A stretch of DNA of 64,000 nt from UBA1172 sp002457135 (GCA_965660935.1 CBFIBR010000003.1:1-64000), one strand, 5' to 3'; counted from the stretch's first letter, positions 24,670 through 35,821 are shown. Translations and numbers: made by a program. Notes: a model not told the origin generated them from the letters alone.

Positions 24670-24799
24670 TAGAATGGAAAGAGAAACGAAGACGGCGGTG
24701 ACTGCCTGTTTTGCCAGTGATCATCCGAAGATGTCCCAGCTATAAGTTCCAAGAGATTAGAAACAGCGGATAGGCAGAGCCTAGCACCGTTAATAATCT

Positions 24800-26267
<1,468 letters not shown>

Positions 26268-26428
26268 GAACTATCGCCGAAGCGATATAGGTCCACCCAA
26301 AAAATTATCCATGACTAAATTGAATTAGCGTAGGAATTCAACGGGTGGTATTTGATTATACCGGACGACATTTAGGCAATGCCGCCGCCCGCGAATTCCT
26401 TCCGAATACATACCATTTCAAAAAGCTT

Positions 26429-26448
26429 GCCGGGTGTAAGCACCCGGC
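26429..26448 (-). other. 5' hairpin with T-run at the start of the rRNA transcript
   Basis: On the minus strand GCCGGGTG-CTTA-CACCCGGC forms an 8-bp stem followed by AAGCTTTTT. It begins within a few bases of the predicted transcription start (near 26450). It could stabilise the 5' end, act in antitermination or pausing, or be an early attenuator. Confidence 0.6.
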
Positions 26449-26457
26449 GTGAAGCGG

Positions 26458-26486
26458 TTTATAGAGAGACTCCTGTGACCTGTCAA
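26458..26486 (-). promoter_or_regulatory. Strong sigma70-type promoter of the 16S rRNA unit
   Basis: On the minus strand TTGACA (26486-26481) and TATAAA (26463-26458) are separated by exactly 17 bases. The -35 box is a perfect consensus and the -10 box has one mismatch. The start site would be near 26450, about 180 bases before mature 16S. This gives the isolated 16S gene its own promoter. Confidence 0.8.
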
Positions 26487-26684
26487 ACCCTAAAAAACTT
26501 TTTTTTCAGGTTTTTTTCAGGGGGCAGAAATTCGTTGCACCTGAAGGCGCGAAATCCCCGTTTTCCCTGAAGGACAGGACAGCATGAAATGCATCACCGC
26601 CGTCACATATCTCTTTATACACCAATTCAATTTTACAATTCCACAATAATCGTTAATGTACCCCCAATAAATGGGACAGGCATC

Positions 26685-28175
26685 ATGATGAAAACCATGC
26701 GCGATCGTTGCAATTGCAATGACTGCTTCCATAAAAATGGCGAATACCCGTCATTATACAGGGTTTTGACACGCGGGCTTCGCGCCCTCACCAGCCGCTG
26801 CATCGGGCTTGCAGTGGCGGCGATTACTGTTGCCTCAAGCGTCAATGCACTCCCCAACAGCGTGGATTTTGATCTCGCCGAGCCCAGAATCACGACCCCT
26901 GATGACTCCCTTGTGATGCCGCTGGAACGCCCTGACCCGTCCCTGATGCTGCCGATTGCACCCCAGGCCATGGTGCTGCCGGAGCCAAGACCAACACGAG
27001 AAGAGCTGTATCCGCCCACGACCATTACCCTCGAAGAGGGGGTAGAGCGCATCACCGGCATCGCTCCCCAATCAGATTCGGCCCCCTTGCAGCTCCGTTC
27101 AGGCGAAGGCATGGCCCAGATGCTCCGCAGGGGCGGGCTGACCCCCGAGGAGGCGCAGGAAGCCATCAGCCGCATCTCCAGCCACCTTTCCATGCGTTCC
27201 CTGCCCGTCGGGTTTGAGGTCACGGTCATGCCCGCCAGTGACAGCCACGGCGCGGCGCTCCGCCTGATGCTTGAAGATGACCTCGATCTCACCCTTGTTG
27301 AGACCACGGACGGCTCATGGCTCCGTGAAGTGTCCCTGCGGCCGGTTGAACGCTACCTGACCTATGTGTCGGGCAGCATCAGCTCCTCGCTCTATCGGGC
27401 GGGGATCAAGGCCGGGATGACCGATGATGTGTTCAACACTTTTGTTCAGGTGCTTGGTTTCAGCGTCGATTTTCAGCGTGAAGTCAGAAAAGGCGATGAA
27501 TTCGAGGTCCTCTTTGAAAGCAGCAAGGATATCATCAGCGGCAAAACCGTGACCGGATCAAGGCTGCACTATATTTCCATGACGCTGTCCGGCGACAAGA
27601 TCGAGTTTTTCCACCATGACCATCAGGATGGCGGGTCAGGCTGGTATGATGAGGGCGGCAACAGCGCGGCCCGGACCCTGATGCGGACCCCTGTCAACGG
27701 GGCCAGGCTGTCTTCAGGCTATGGCCAGCGCAAGCATCCGGTGCTGGGCTATTCCAAAATGCATCGCGGTATTGATTTCGCCGCCTCCATCGGCACACCG
27801 ATCATGGCGGCGGGCAGCGGCGTTATTGAATACGCCGGTCGCAACGGCAGTTATGGCAACTATGTTCGCATCCGCCATAACAGCACCTACAAGACCGCCT
27901 ATGCCCATCTGTCCAAGGTCAAGACCGGGATCAGTCCGGGAACACGGGTCAGCCAGGGTGAGATTATCGGTTATGTCGGCAATACCGGGCGATCAACCGG
28001 CCCGCACCTGCATTATGAAATTCTGGTCAATAACCGGCAGGTCAATCCCCTGACGGTACGGCTCCCGGCCGGGAAATCCATGCCTGAGGAAGAACGGCTA
28101 TATTTTGACCGGACCGTCAACAGCATCAGCGATGAGCTGACGGCACGCGGTATCCTGCGTTTTGCGGGGGAATAA
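26685..28175 (+). CDS. M23-family peptidase (cell wall endopeptidase)
   Basis: From the ATG at 26685 this is a 496-residue protein. After a cysteine-containing N-terminus (RDRCNCNDCFHK) comes a hydrophobic export or anchor segment (RCIGLAVAAITVASSVNA), a linker rich in proline, a central domain resembling the N-terminal inhibitory region of ShyA/MepM-type peptidases (YVSGSISSSLYRAGIKAGMTDDV), and the LytM domain. The zinc site is complete: H360 and D364 in HRGIDFAA and H441-x-H443 in GPHLHYE. It should cut peptide cross-links of peptidoglycan in the periplasm. A start at 26589 would add 32 residues without support. Confidence 0.9.
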   Translation: MMKTMRDRCNCNDCFHKNGEYPSLYRVLTRGLRALTSRCIGLAVAAITVASSVNALPNSVDFDLAEPRITTPDDSLVMPLERPDPSLMLPIAPQAMVLPEPRPTREELYPPTTITLEEGVERITGIAPQSDSAPLQLRSGEGMAQMLRRGGLTPEEAQEAISRISSHLSMRSLPVGFEVTVMPASDSHGAALRLMLEDDLDLTLVETTDGSWLREVSLRPVERYLTYVSGSISSSLYRAGIKAGMTDDVFNTFVQVLGFSVDFQREVRKGDEFEVLFESSKDIISGKTVTGSRLHYISMTLSGDKIEFFHHDHQDGGSGWYDEGGNSAARTLMRTPVNGARLSSGYGQRKHPVLGYSKMHRGIDFAASIGTPIMAAGSGVIEYAGRNGSYGNYVRIRHNSTYKTAYAHLSKVKTGISPGTRVSQGEIIGYVGNTGRSTGPHLHYEILVNNRQVNPLTVRLPAGKSMPEEERLYFDRTVNSISDELTARGILRFAGE

Positions 28176-28195
28176 TCGGGCTTATCGGGAAAAGA

Positions 28196-28675
28196 CTAGC
28201 TGGCCTTGGTTGCGGTTTCTTCATCCGAGGCATCGGCATCCGATGATGGTTTTTCCTCGGCAGCAGCCTCTTCAGCAGGACCATCATCACCGGAAGGTCC
28301 ATCATCGGCGGCAGCAACCTCTTTAACGGGTGCTGGCTGAGTATCACCAGCCGATGCATCCTGGGCCTGATCCTGACCGCTATTATTCTGGCCATTGGCA
28401 AAATTGGTGCGGCGTTCCTCAGTGGCGGCGATGATCGTGCTGTGAACCCTGAAATAATGGTCCGCATGCTGGAAATAGGCCTCGGCCGAAATCCGCTCAC
28501 CCGCCGCTGATGCATCATTGGCCAGCGATACATACTTCTCATAAAGCTGAAAAGCATTGCCGCGCAGGCGAACGTCAGGACCGTTTGAATCAAGCGTCGT
28601 GTTGCGATTGATATTGCCATTGCCATTACGGCGGCCGCGGCCGCGTTGACGATTATTCTTGCCGGGTTGTCTCAT
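28196..28675 (-). CDS. DUF4167-domain protein
   Basis: This 159-residue protein has a strongly basic N-terminus (RQPGKNNRQRGRGRRNGNG), then the DUF4167 core with DSNGPDVRLRGNAFQLYEKYVSLANDASAAGERISAEAYFQHADHYFRV, and a long acidic Ala/Glu/Asp tail. The basic start suggests RNA or ribosome binding, but the function is unknown. In alphaproteobacteria this gene regularly follows prfA-prmC, as it does here (order prfA, prmC, gap of 150 bases, DUF4167 on the same strand but upstream-to-downstream reversed in position). The core domain is confidently recognised. Confidence 0.88.
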   Translation of the reverse strand: MRQPGKNNRQRGRGRRNGNGNINRNTTLDSNGPDVRLRGNAFQLYEKYVSLANDASAAGERISAEAYFQHADHYFRVHSTIIAATEERRTNFANGQNNSGQDQAQDASAGDTQPAPVKEVAAADDGPSGDDGPAEEAAAEEKPSSDADASDEETATKAS

Positions 28676-28827
28676 GCGATCAAATTTGATGGTTAAAGTT
28701 AATCAGGTTCCACTATTCGGGCTTGCCGAAGCTTAATGTTACTTGTTGTGGAAAAGCGCCTTTCGTAACGGCGTTGTGAAGAAGTTAACAATCCGCGCCT
28801 TTTATTCAAGCATTATTTTATTTTTTT

Positions 28828-29775
28828 TCATTCCGCCCTATCCCTTTGGTCATGGCCAAGGATCAGGCAACGGCCGATTCCAGCCAGATCCGGCAGGATA
28901 TTGAGGCAACTCAGCCCCGATTTTCCGGCCAGATCAGCCACCGCATCCTGCTGCCCAGCCCCGATTTCAACGAAAGCCCTGCCCCCCGGATTAAGCCGCC
29001 GGGCGGTCGCAGGCAGCAATTCACGCCATGCATCCAGCCCGTCCTCACCGCCATCAAGCGCCCTCAACGGGTCGTGCATCCTGACCTCTGGCATCAGCCC
29101 GGGGATATCGCCTGCCGGGATGTAGGGCGGGTTGGACAAGACAGCATCAAACCGCCCCTCAACCCCGTCATCCCAACTGGTGCAGGCAAAGCGGGCGCGA
29201 CCACCAAGCCCCAGGTTCATGGCATTGTTGCGTGCCGCCCTGATCGCCGCATCGCTGATATCAACCCCCAGCCCTGATGCATCAGGGCAATGCGCCAGCA
29301 CACTCAGCAGCAGGCAGCCTGACCCGGTGCCGAAATCGATTACCCTCGGCGGGGTGGTATGCCCTGAACCCCTGTTGCCATCACCCGAAAGCCATTCTAT
29401 CGCCGCCGCCACCAGGGTTTCGCTGTCTGCCCTTGGGTCGAGGGTATCGGCATTGAGCTCAAACCGGAGGGAATAGAACTCCCTCCAGCCGCGCAGGCGG
29501 GACACAGGCTCACCCTTCAGCCGGCGTTCGATGAGCGGCATCAGCGCAGCACTGAGGCCGGGGCCAGCCTCAACATCCTGATGGGGAAAGACAGGCTCAT
29601 CCCCGCCAAGCGCCAGCCCCAGCAGCAGCCGTGCATCAAGCCGGTACGCATTGTTATCACGCGATTTTTCGGAATTATTGAGGTTGCCCGCAGCCAGCTG
29701 ATCACTGATCCAGCCGAGCAGGTCCGCCGCGCTGATCACGCCATCCCTGAAGGGCCAGTCAGGCACTACCGGCAT
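28828..29775 (-). CDS. prmC: Release factor glutamine methyltransferase PrmC
   Basis: This 315-residue protein is a class I methyltransferase. The SAM motif is VIDFGTGSGCLLLSVLA and the amide-substrate motif is SNPPYIP, diagnostic of PrmC/HemK. The N-terminal helical substrate-binding domain contains LDARLLLGLALGG. It methylates the glutamine of the GGQ motif in release factors. Its start overlaps the end of prfA by 17 bases, which fits coupling of enzyme and substrate. Confidence 0.94.
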   Translation of the reverse strand: MPVVPDWPFRDGVISAADLLGWISDQLAAGNLNNSEKSRDNNAYRLDARLLLGLALGGDEPVFPHQDVEAGPGLSAALMPLIERRLKGEPVSRLRGWREFYSLRFELNADTLDPRADSETLVAAAIEWLSGDGNRGSGHTTPPRVIDFGTGSGCLLLSVLAHCPDASGLGVDISDAAIRAARNNAMNLGLGGRARFACTSWDDGVEGRFDAVLSNPPYIPAGDIPGLMPEVRMHDPLRALDGGEDGLDAWRELLPATARRLNPGGRAFVEIGAGQQDAVADLAGKSGLSCLNILPDLAGIGRCLILGHDQRDRAE

Positions 29776-30850
29776 CTGAGGCTTCCGCCAGCCGTGCGGC
29801 CTGATCCTCGGTAATCAGGGCTTCAACCAGCTCATCAAGGGCTTCACCGGCGATCACGCGATCCAGCTTATAAAGCGTCAGGTTGATGCGATGATCCGTA
29901 ACCCGGCCTTGCGGGAAATTGTAGGTGCGAATGCGTTCGGACCGGTCGCCTGAGCCAACCTGGCCCTTGCGTGAGGCGGCGCGTTCGGCCTGCTGGCGCG
30001 CCCGTTCAGCATCATAGAGCCGGGCGCGGAGGATTTTCATCGCCTTGGCGCGGTTCTTGTGCTGGGATTTTTCATCCTGCTGGCTGACCACGATCCCGGT
30101 GGGGATATGCGTAATCCGGACAGCGGAATCCGTTGTGTTGACCGACTGCCCGCCTGGCCCCGATGACCGGAACACATCAATCCTCAAATCATTTTCGTTG
30201 ATATCGATATCGACATCCTCGGCCTCGGGCAGGACCGCCACAGTGGCCGCCGAGGTATGGATACGGCCCCCGGCCTCGGTTTCTGGCACACGCTGGACCC
30301 GATGCACGCCGGATTCAAACTTGAGCCGGGCAAACACATCAGCACCGCTGATGGTGGCGGTGGCTTCCTTATAGCCGCCAATCCCGGTTTCTGAGATCTC
30401 CATCACCTCAAAACGCCAGCCATGGGTGGTGGCAAAACGCTGGTACATGCCAAACAGGTCAGACGCAAACAGCGCTGCCTCATCCCCGCCGGTACCGGCG
30501 CGAACCTCAAGAATAGCGTTACGGCTGTCATCGCGGTCACGCGGCAGCAACAGCATCTGAAGCTTGTGTTCCTCCTCGGGCAACTGCCCGGTGAGGGTGC
30601 TGATCTCTTCCTCCGCAAGGGCGATTGTATCGTCATCATCACCGGCCTCATCGAGCATGGCTCTGGCATCAGCCAGATCAACACGCATTGAGCGCACCTT
30701 TTCAGCCTGATCGGCAACCGGGCGGATTTCCGCCAATTCGCGTGACAGTTTCATCACCTCATCAGGCGACAGTGATCCCGACTCCGCCAGCCTGGCCTCA
30801 ATTTCGGCACGGCGGGAAAGAACCTTTTCTAGATTGGCATCAAGGGACAT
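29759..30850 (-). CDS. prfA: Peptide chain release factor 1
   Basis: This 363-residue protein is RF1: the catalytic loop GGQ in RSSGPGGQSVNTTDSAVRITH, and a codon-reading PxT motif as VPETE before GGRIHTSAATVAVLPE. It recognises UAA and UAG in the ribosomal A site and releases the peptide. It lies 13 bases after hisS and overlaps prmC by 17 bases, in a hisS-prfA-prmC operon. Confidence 0.96.
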   Translation of the reverse strand: MSLDANLEKVLSRRAEIEARLAESGSLSPDEVMKLSRELAEIRPVADQAEKVRSMRVDLADARAMLDEAGDDDDTIALAEEEISTLTGQLPEEEHKLQMLLLPRDRDDSRNAILEVRAGTGGDEAALFASDLFGMYQRFATTHGWRFEVMEISETGIGGYKEATATISGADVFARLKFESGVHRVQRVPETEAGGRIHTSAATVAVLPEAEDVDIDINENDLRIDVFRSSGPGGQSVNTTDSAVRITHIPTGIVVSQQDEKSQHKNRAKAMKILRARLYDAERARQQAERAASRKGQVGSGDRSERIRTYNFPQGRVTDHRINLTLYKLDRVIAGEALDELVEALITEDQAARLAEASDAGSA

Positions 30851-30863
30851 GCTGGATCACTTT

Positions 30864-32120
30864 TCAGGATGGGTTGCCGCCAGCCATGGCGGACAGGGTT
30901 TGAAGCGCGGCATCAAGGGGGATTTCCTGCTGGCTGCCCTCTTGCATATCGCGGAGGCTGATCACGCCGCGTTCAGCCTCATCAGCGCCAAGCATGCCGA
31001 CAAATTTTGCCCCAAGCCGGTCAGCGCGTTTCATCTGCTTGCCAAGATTGCCGCCATAGGGCATTTCCACCCGGATACCCGCCGCCCGCAGCCCTGCCGC
31101 AAGCGATGCCATCCGGATTTCGTTATCCTCACCAATAGCGATCAGCACCAGCGGCGCAGGCAGGCGATCAGCCCCCTCGGCCAGGAGGGCGAGGCGTTCA
31201 ACACCCGCCGCCCAGCCGACACCGGCGACAGGCGGGCCGCCAAGGGTTTCCGCCAGCCCGTCATAACGGCCGCCACCCATCACCGTTCCCTGGGCGCCGA
31301 GCGCCGTGGTGATAAATTCAAACGCCGTATGGCAGTAGTAATCAAGCCCGCGCACCAGCGCCGGATCATGCCGGAAAGTCACACCCGCTGCATCCAGCAA
31401 GGCGCAGGTCCGGTCAAAATGCGTTCGTGACGGCTCATTCAGGTAGCCATCAAGCCAGGGGGCATTTTCGAGAATAGCGCGGTCCCCCTCATCCTTGCTG
31501 TCTAGGATCCTGAGCGGGTTTGTCATCAAGCGTCGCTGGCTGTCCTCCGACAGGATGGTCTTATGCCCCTCCAGATACGCCACCAGCGCCTCACGATAGG
31601 ACTGGCGGGACGCGCTGTCACCAAGGCTGTTGAGATGCAACGTGCAGTCAGAGGCAACGCCGAGGCGGTCAAGGATCATGGCACCAAGATGGATGACCTC
31701 GGCATCGGCCAGAGGCTGGGTCGGGCCAAGCAGCTCGACACCGATCTGGTGGAACTGCCGCATCCGGCCTTTCTGGGGGCGTTCGTAACGGAACATCGGG
31801 CCACTGTAGAAAAATTTCTGCGGCAGGGTCTGGGTCAATCCCCCCGAAATCAGCGCACGGACCACGCCTGCTGTGCCTTCGGGCCTCAGCGTCAGGCCTT
31901 CACCCCCGCGATCGGTGAAGGAATAGGTTTCCTTGGTGACAACGTCACTGCCCTCACCCAGCGGGCGGGCGAAGACATCCGTGAACTCAAAAATCGGGGT
32001 TGCCATCTCCTCAAACCCGAACAGGCCGGACAGATGACGGGCATCATCCATGACCCGGCGATGACGGGCCATGTCATCCGGCATCAGATCGGCGGTGCCG
32101 CGCGGGGATTGCAGTTTCAT
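30864..32120 (-). CDS. hisS: Histidyl-tRNA synthetase
   Basis: This 418-residue class II synthetase starts KLQSPRGTADLMPDD, has motif 2 FYSGPMFRYERPQKGRMRQFHQIG, the histidine-binding loop VRGLDYYCHTAFEF and motif 3 region GGGRYDGLAETLGG, plus a C-terminal anticodon domain. It charges tRNA-His. It lies 17 bases after ispG on the same strand. Confidence 0.96.
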   Translation of the reverse strand: MKLQSPRGTADLMPDDMARHRRVMDDARHLSGLFGFEEMATPIFEFTDVFARPLGEGSDVVTKETYSFTDRGGEGLTLRPEGTAGVVRALISGGLTQTLPQKFFYSGPMFRYERPQKGRMRQFHQIGVELLGPTQPLADAEVIHLGAMILDRLGVASDCTLHLNSLGDSASRQSYREALVAYLEGHKTILSEDSQRRLMTNPLRILDSKDEGDRAILENAPWLDGYLNEPSRTHFDRTCALLDAAGVTFRHDPALVRGLDYYCHTAFEFITTALGAQGTVMGGGRYDGLAETLGGPPVAGVGWAAGVERLALLAEGADRLPAPLVLIAIGEDNEIRMASLAAGLRAAGIRVEMPYGGNLGKQMKRADRLGAKFVGMLGADEAERGVISLRDMQEGSQQEIPLDAALQTLSAMAGGNPS

Positions 32121-32137
32121 GGCTTCATTCCTTCGTT

Positions 32138-33253
32138 TCAGCTGCCGTCTTCGGCGCGGGCCTGTTTGATCAGCCTGGCGCGTTCTTCAACCAGCCCGAC
32201 CACATGATCGACAATATCACCGTTCTGGAGCCGGTGATCCGCCATCCCCGAAAGATAGATCTGATGGGTATCCTTGCCGCCGCCTGTCAGGCCGATATCG
32301 GTTTCACGCGCCTCACCGGGGCCGTTCACCACGCAGCCGATGATCGATACCGTGATCGGCTCATCAATGTGCTCCAGCTTCTCTTCGATGATACGGACGG
32401 TGTCGATCACATCAAATTGCTGGCGGGCGCAGGACGGGCAGGAAATCACCGTCACGCCGCGATGACGCAGGCCCAGGGATTTCAGCATCTCAAACCCTAC
32501 CCTGACCTCTTCAGCCGGATCAGCCGAGAGCGACACCCTGACGGTATCGCCGATCCCCGCCCAGAGGAGATTGCCCAGCCCGATGGATGATTTCACGGTC
32601 CCGGCCCGCAGCCCGCCCGCCTCGGTAATGCCGATATGGAGCGGGCAGTCAATCGCGTCAGCCAGCTGGGTATAGGCCGCCACCGCCAGAAAAACATCCG
32701 ATGCCTTGACCGAAATCTTGAATTCCTGGAAATCGTTATCCTGCAGGATACGCGCATGATCGAGCGCGGATTCAACCAGTGCCTCGGGGCAGGGTTCAGC
32801 GTATTTTTCAAGCAGGTGACGTTCCAGCGATCCGGCATTGACCCCGATCCGCATGGAACAGCCATGATCACGGGCCGCCTTGATGACCTCACGAACACGG
32901 TCGGTTGAACCGATATTACCCGGGTTGATCCGCAGGCAGGCGGCACCGGCCTCAGCCGCCTCAATAGCGCGGCGATAATGGAAATGGATATCGGCGACAA
33001 TCGGCACCGGGCTGCGCTGAACCAGGGTTTTGAGCGCGGTGGTGCTTTCCTCATCAGGGCACGACACCCGGATGATATCGACCCCGGCCTTGGCCGCGGC
33101 ATCAATCTGGGCCATGGTGGCTTCGATATCGTGGGTCAGGGTGTTGGTCATGGTCTGGACCGAGATCGGGGCATCACCACCCACCGGAACGGACCCGACC
33201 ATGATCTGGCGACTTCGGCGGCGGGGGATATCACGATAGGGTCGCAGCGACAT
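32138..33253 (-). CDS. ispG: 4-hydroxy-3-methylbut-2-enyl diphosphate synthase IspG
   Basis: From the ATG at 33253 this is a 371-residue protein of the MEP isoprenoid pathway. The N-terminal TIM barrel has VGGDAPISVQTMTNTLTHD and PGNIGS; the C-terminal part has the three iron-sulfur cysteines in CPSCARQQFD and IGCVVNGPGEA. It converts MEcPP to HMBPP using a 4Fe-4S cluster. The start is supported by GGAGAG 6 bases upstream; the longer frame from 33310 adds a 19-residue non-conserved leader. Confidence 0.95.
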   Translation of the reverse strand: MSLRPYRDIPRRRSRQIMVGSVPVGGDAPISVQTMTNTLTHDIEATMAQIDAAAKAGVDIIRVSCPDEESTTALKTLVQRSPVPIVADIHFHYRRAIEAAEAGAACLRINPGNIGSTDRVREVIKAARDHGCSMRIGVNAGSLERHLLEKYAEPCPEALVESALDHARILQDNDFQEFKISVKASDVFLAVAAYTQLADAIDCPLHIGITEAGGLRAGTVKSSIGLGNLLWAGIGDTVRVSLSADPAEEVRVGFEMLKSLGLRHRGVTVISCPSCARQQFDVIDTVRIIEEKLEHIDEPITVSIIGCVVNGPGEARETDIGLTGGGKDTHQIYLSGMADHRLQNGDIVDHVVGLVEERARLIKQARAEDGS

Positions 33254-33350
33254 TAATCTCTCCAGATAAGGGAAAAAGCCAATAAAGGCGGTATACCCCT
33301 CAGCGGGCAAACGGTCAATTCACCCCGGGATAATCATCATGATTGGATCG

Positions 33351-34427
33351 CTAATAACGGGAGTTGAGCAGGGTCGGATCAAGCGGCAGCTCACTGATCG
33401 TCTCACCCCATTCACCAAGACGCTTGGGTTCATCACCGATCAGTTCAATTTCGAGGCCACCGGCATTACCCGCGGTCAGGTAGATATCCTGATCACCCGG
33501 GATGGTGTATTCATCACCCTGACGCATCAGCCAAGCCGATACGATGCTGCCATCAGGACGGCTGATTTCAACCCATGACGTGGCCGAGGCACGCAGGACC
33601 ATTTCCGTTTCAGGGTCACGGTTATGCGCCACCGCCTGACCGGGTTGCGGGGTGGCTGTCACGTCCTGGGCAGGGTCAGCCGCAATTTCAGCGGTGACTT
33701 CAGACGGGGTTTCAGAAGCAGGGGTTTCAGCAGCAGGGGTTTCGATCCCGCCGGATGCAGGCTCAACCTCAGCGGATGCAATTTCCCCGGTTGCGACTTG
33801 TTCAGTTGTCGTCTCGAGTGCATCAGCATCCGTGGCCTCAACACCGGCAACGGGCAGTTCCCGGGCCTGAATATCTTCGCCCTCAGGATTGATGGCAGCA
33901 TCCGATGATGCTTCAGGTTCGGCTGGCTCAATCACCGGGGTTTCATCAAGGGTTGTGGCTGGCTCTTCCTCAACAATATCGCCAACGCTGGCGAGTTGCG
34001 GGGTGGCATCATCCTGACTGATCAGGCCGGCATCCCATGAATACCAGCCGCCATAGATCGAAATCAGCATGATCATCGCGATAAACGCGGTGCGCCCGGC
34101 ACCACGACCGCGCGACAGCTTGTTTTCGACGAATTCGTATTCGGGGCGCATCTGTTCGACCGACAGGCTGTCACGCAGACGCTGGCAGAACGGATCAGCG
34201 GAAACACCAAGATAACCGGAATAGCTACGCACATACCCGATGGCATAGGTCATGGAAGAGAAAGCGTCCGCGTCACCCTGTTCGATGGCCTCAATGTACT
34301 CAGGCGTGATGCGCAGCTTTTGCGAAACGTCCCTGATCGAGGCACCACGAGCGAGGCGCAGGGCAGCAAGTTCTGCCCCTACTTCCTTCAGCACTTCAGC
34401 GCTGTTGTTTTCCTCGAGCTGTATCAT
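33351..34427 (-). CDS. RodZ-like cytoskeletal protein (HTH-TM-DUF4115)
   Basis: This 358-residue protein has an N-terminal helix-turn-helix domain (residues about 12-75, LAALRLARGASIRDVSQKLRITPEYIEAIE... YAIGYVRSYSGYLG), one membrane span (about 114-133, TAFIAMIMLISIYGGWYSW), a long acidic Ala/Glu/Thr/Pro linker (about 145-260), and a C-terminal DUF4115 domain (SWVEISRPDGSIVSAWLMRQGDEYTI). This is the RodZ architecture: the HTH part binds MreB, the outer part reaches the periplasm and links the cytoskeleton to cell-wall growth. Confidence 0.88.
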   Translation of the reverse strand: MIQLEENNSAEVLKEVGAELAALRLARGASIRDVSQKLRITPEYIEAIEQGDADAFSSMTYAIGYVRSYSGYLGVSADPFCQRLRDSLSVEQMRPEYEFVENKLSRGRGAGRTAFIAMIMLISIYGGWYSWDAGLISQDDATPQLASVGDIVEEEPATTLDETPVIEPAEPEASSDAAINPEGEDIQARELPVAGVEATDADALETTTEQVATGEIASAEVEPASGGIETPAAETPASETPSEVTAEIAADPAQDVTATPQPGQAVAHNRDPETEMVLRASATSWVEISRPDGSIVSAWLMRQGDEYTIPGDQDIYLTAGNAGGLEIELIGDEPKRLGEWGETISELPLDPTLLNSRY

Positions 34428-34459
34428 GGTCCTAATACATGCATAAATATAATTAACTA

Positions 34460-34488
34460 CTTATAAAGATTTAACCATTTTTGAGCAA
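34460..34488 (-). promoter_or_regulatory. Candidate promoter of the rodZ-like gene
   Basis: TTGCTC (34488-34483) and TATAAG (34465-34460) on the minus strand are separated by exactly 17 bases. The start site would be near 34452, about 25 bases before the ATG. The -35 box is weak (4 of 6). Confidence 0.4.
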
Positions 34489-34603
34489 TCCTAAATGATG
34501 AATATTGTCACATTTTAGGTGCGTCGAAAAGGCACACCACCAGTAGTATGATGCCAGTAAAAACAACTACTACATGTAGATAGTCGGCGATCAGCCGGAT
34601 GGA

Positions 34604-35821
34604 TTATCCATCCAGCCCAAAGGCAGTATGCAGACTTCTGACCGCCAATTCGGTGTAATCGCGGCTGATCAGAACACTGATTTTAATTTCAGAAGTTGAG
34701 ATAACTTCGATGTTTATGCCCTTGTCTGCAAGGGTAGAAAACATGGTGCTGGCGACACCAGGCTGGCTCCGCATGGCCATGCCGATGACGGAGATTTTGC
34801 AGACATCCTGGGCGGCGAGCATCTGCCCGTAGGCGATGGTGCTGCGCATGTCCTCAAGGACCTTGACCGTGCGATCAAGTTCCGATCCCGGGACCGAGAA
34901 CGTGATATCGGTCTTGCCTTCATCACTGGCCGCGGTCTGGACAATCATATCAACGTTAACATTCTGTTCAGCCAGGGCGCCAAAGACGGTTGCGGCCACC
35001 CCGGGCCTGTCTTCGAGCGAGGCCAGCGTGATCTTCGCCTCATCGGCACTGTAGGCAATACCGCTGACGGAATTCTTTTCCATGATTTCATCCTCCTTGA
35101 CCACCATCGTACCAGGCAGGTCTTCAAAGCTTGACAGGACTTGCAGGTTAACACCATGACGCATGGCCATGGCCACGGACCGGGTTTGCAGAACCTTGGC
35201 CCCGCCAGAGGCCATTTCCAGCATTTCTTCAAACGTGATGCGGTCGATTTTCTGCGCTTGTGGCACGATCCTCGGGTCGGTGGTATAAACACCATCCACA
35301 TCAGTATAGATATCGCAGCGATCAGCACCGACAGCCGCCGCCATGGCCACGGCTGATGTATCCGAGCCGCCTCGACCCAGGGTCGTGATCCGGTGATCAT
35401 CGGCAATGCCCTGAAATCCGGCGACAACAGCAACCTGACCGCGCCCCAGCCGTTCAATGATCGTGTTGGCTTCAATCCGTTCAATGCGGGCGCCGCCGTG
35501 GACTTCATCGGTAATGATCGGCACCTGCCAGCCCAGCCATGACCGGGCATCAACCCCGATATTCTGCAATGCGATGGCCAGCAGCCCCACCGTCACCTGT
35601 TCACCTGATGAAACCACCACATCGTATTCACGGGCATCATGCATCATGCCGGCCTCCCGGGTAAACTGGACCAGCTGGTTGGTTGACCCCGACATGGCGG
35701 AGACAACGACAACAACCTCATTACCGCGATCGTATTCGGCCTTGACCTTATCGGCCACGGCCTTGATCCGTTCCATGTTGCCGACGGATGTTCCGCCGAA
35801 TTTCATTACTATGCGCGCCAT
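34604..35821 (-). CDS. lysC: Aspartate kinase
   Basis: From the ATG at 35821 this is a 405-residue monofunctional aspartokinase. It starts ARIVMKFGGTSVGN, has GRGGSDTSAVAMAAAVGADRCDIYTDVDGVYTTDPRIV in the kinase domain, and two C-terminal ACT domains (ITLASLEDRPGVAATVFGALAEQNVNVDMI and ISVIGMAMRSQPGVASTMFSTLADKGINIEVIS) for feedback control by lysine or threonine. It makes aspartyl phosphate for Lys, Met and Thr synthesis. A TATAAT lies just 15 bases before the ATG, so the message may have a very short leader. The stop codon is inside a 6-bp hairpin (GGATGG/CCATCC). Confidence 0.95.
   Translation of the reverse strand: MARIVMKFGGTSVGNMERIKAVADKVKAEYDRGNEVVVVVSAMSGSTNQLVQFTREAGMMHDAREYDVVVSSGEQVTVGLLAIALQNIGVDARSWLGWQVPIITDEVHGGARIERIEANTIIERLGRGQVAVVAGFQGIADDHRITTLGRGGSDTSAVAMAAAVGADRCDIYTDVDGVYTTDPRIVPQAQKIDRITFEEMLEMASGGAKVLQTRSVAMAMRHGVNLQVLSSFEDLPGTMVVKEDEIMEKNSVSGIAYSADEAKITLASLEDRPGVAATVFGALAEQNVNVDMIVQTAASDEGKTDITFSVPGSELDRTVKVLEDMRSTIAYGQMLAAQDVCKISVIGMAMRSQPGVASTMFSTLADKGINIEVISTSEIKISVLISRDYTELAVRSLHTAFGLDG

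Larger units (their letters stand above)
26268..26684. other. Intergenic region with rRNA leader and promoter
   Basis: These 417 bases separate the 16S gene (leftward) from the M23 peptidase gene (rightward). On the 16S side they hold a short stem with a C(UUCG)G tetraloop (26272-26287) right before the mature 5' end, a leader of about 180 bases, a 5' hairpin and a strong promoter, listed separately. The part next to the peptidase gene (26487-26684) is AT-rich with two long T-runs around 26499 and 26511; no clear rightward promoter could be fixed. I see no gene here. Confidence 0.6.
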
